From a virus: a stretch of DNA of 21,088 nt. The stretch's first letter is position 1; every line of letters begins with the position of its first letter. Under the pieces are notes generated by a model. It had not been told where the DNA came from. It saw only the letters and a program-made list of their open reading frames with translations, and did not search any database. Positions 21,001 to 21,088 of the stretch are shown here, piece by piece. The translations under genes and the position numbers were made by a program. The DNA lies in IMG/VR virus record IMGVR_UViG_3300032561_001745, positions 1 through 21,088 of that record, one strand, 5' to 3'.

Positions 21001-21088
21001 ACCACTGCCCGTGCCGACGCCGCCGCTGATTCCGGTGACTTCGTAGGGCAGCGCGGCGGGCGTGGTGGCCAGCACGTTCTGGATGCCG
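18016..21088 (-). CDS. Large tail/fibre protein with LamG-like and SGNH-esterase domains (5' end outside window)
   Basis: At least 1023 residues are present and the frame runs off the right edge. Numbering from the GTG at 21075: a Gly-rich start; two tandem repeats (about 147-260 and 294-405) sharing TGYYLN, CYYD..TFIS.QF.GVNG and YTNQ.LTVP; a short coiled stretch (QSQVTALQTQLAGL); a LamG/concanavalin-like sandwich (about 440-690, with DGTDHTVMVAVDG and VYVYVDGNLDY); and a C-terminal SGNH hydrolase. The last has block I GQSN (705-708, Ser707), GQTD in the block III place (about 890-893) and the D987/H990 pair (SDQLH). It probably binds and deacetylates a surface polysaccharide. A tail-associated receptor-binding depolymerase is the likeliest role. 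Confidence 0.85.
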   Translation of the reverse strand, partial: GIQNVLATTPAALPYEVTGISGGVGTGSGGTAGTYAGGVSGGPSGFQWTYTIDGTGKLASYAIINPGISTSNTAPTLSLPSGGLTGATVPTAAVGTIPVNRIFAAPTADGNYLGAWGNSAGSLATAPFSSTQTKLPLSTFMTATFGSLSAWYTPAQTVTTGYYLNSANGVATASASFQYTKVAVDPTATAFRASGRTSGAAMALACYYDGSGTFISSQFVGVNGSPNQYTNQTLTVPSNCATIGICSTTVGTMQLQFYCLAGLTAQVNTSTANNVTMAAAIAAAQTQISGLSTALLSWYVPSFTAVTGYYLNTAGVATAGASYQYLKVPIDPTATQVQASAAVNGVATCLACYYDNTNTFISYQFIGVNGTTTTYTNQALTVPTNAAYIGITGLASAAISIRFYGAGNLATQTAANTTAIASTQSQVTALQTQLAGLTIPIQGIASNYYMACVSMSQGAVYSGGGDSIDLSGNGANLTVLPGLGNSAWTTAGYFTSGAGTGLCGFIPANFLSFNLATQCVLFGFRVKAGAPGATEYFMGNGSPAATTNVNGIWFAARASGQLGIYINTSLGDTSTGTVVTLNTTATVFDGTDHTVMVAVDGPKGNVYVYVDGNLDYMVRKVDKLGPTGATATNSHFWFGTNGQSANTNGNTATTYAIGWSGLFHAMAFTGNLPLNLDNIAQRLYQFPSLPLTYSEVVVPTSSMVLSLVGQSNEQGAATDPLKTGQLAAPHRDPIYASYVGGTLTAGGTRGMWCSFASFAGDYGTWADIHPTAIGTTSIIHNWVGVLRAWTSSMLVTRGTYILAGGYVYKNTTGIYSNTAPVTSTVQPTHTSGTVTGGDGIAWTFMAAARSQDVAGYIYPYTDAYFDPNGFCAGALWPHQNRGGYTNKVVLISLGQTDKTMGTLSAEFSTGYQNAANYFLANNVQVALGFTCYGASTGLDAWYSAQLLPGYAAALAAFAGNPNVFAGANLRAALGVISSVGDATAVPGLQSDQLHMNNPTLPLAAKYELTAFQTAGLISTTRLV
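19860..20640 (-). repeat. Two tandem coding repeats in the tail protein
   Basis: The segments at about 20305-20640 and 19860-20200 encode two copies of a domain of about 112 residues. Each runs from 'WY.P..T..TGYYLN' through 'CYYD' and 'YTNQ' to a final 'FY..G.L'. They diverge mainly in surface positions. Such beta-rich repeats occur in carbohydrate-binding fibre shafts and can expand or contract by recombination. Confidence 0.75.

Overview
The window is GC-rich temperate-phage DNA, most likely from a phage of an alphaproteobacterium of the Sphingomonadales type. This is inferred from base composition, the style of the small phage proteins and a tRNA-Val attachment core; it was not checked against any database. 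No host housekeeping gene is visible. About forty densely packed genes are present, many joined by 4-base ATGA/GTGA overlaps.

Layout. (1) Positions 1-865 hold the end of an XRE regulator and a HIRAN-domain membrane protein. (2) A promoter with nearby dyad operators at 866-919 starts a long rightward early operon (957-11708). It contains small phage proteins, an excisionase-like HTH, a striking hairpin array (2701-3209), an IS110-like 'Transposase_20' protein without the usual nuclease half, a Lar-like anti-restriction protein, a cytosine methyltransferase-like protein split by a LAGLIDADG intein, a beta-class adenine/cytosine-N4 methyltransferase, and finally a tyrosine integrase. (3) A terminator, the 3' half of a tRNA-Val(GAC) gene and paired integrase arm-type repeats on both sides form what looks like a complete attP (11656-11910). 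(4) A HigB/HigA toxin-antitoxin pair with four related operators and two small genes follow on the plus strand (12030-13299). (5) The rest is on the minus strand and is read leftward from the right edge: a LamG-SGNH tail/fibre protein, a holin candidate, a lysozyme, a second small membrane protein, an HNH protein, the Rz/Rz1 spanin pair, a metallophosphoesterase and small proteins. A free-standing HNH homing-type endonuclease on the plus strand interrupts this block.

The most unusual item is the array at 2701-3209. It has nine consecutive stem-loops, each with exactly a 30-base loop. The stems are unrelated in sequence from unit to unit, yet the two arms of each unit match; the first seven are complementary throughout except for one G:U. 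The loops share a directional core (TG at loop positions 12-13, CC at 18-19, C first and T last). I do not recognise it as a known element. It lies directly in front of the Transposase_20-only gene, so the two may form one system.

Together the genes describe a temperate phage carrying integration, immunity, anti-restriction/DNA modification, lysis and receptor-binding functions, plus several selfish elements (an intein and one or two HNH nucleases). The intact attP with arm sites on both sides suggests the DNA is unintegrated (virion or circular form) or a tandem prophage, rather than the edge of a single prophage.
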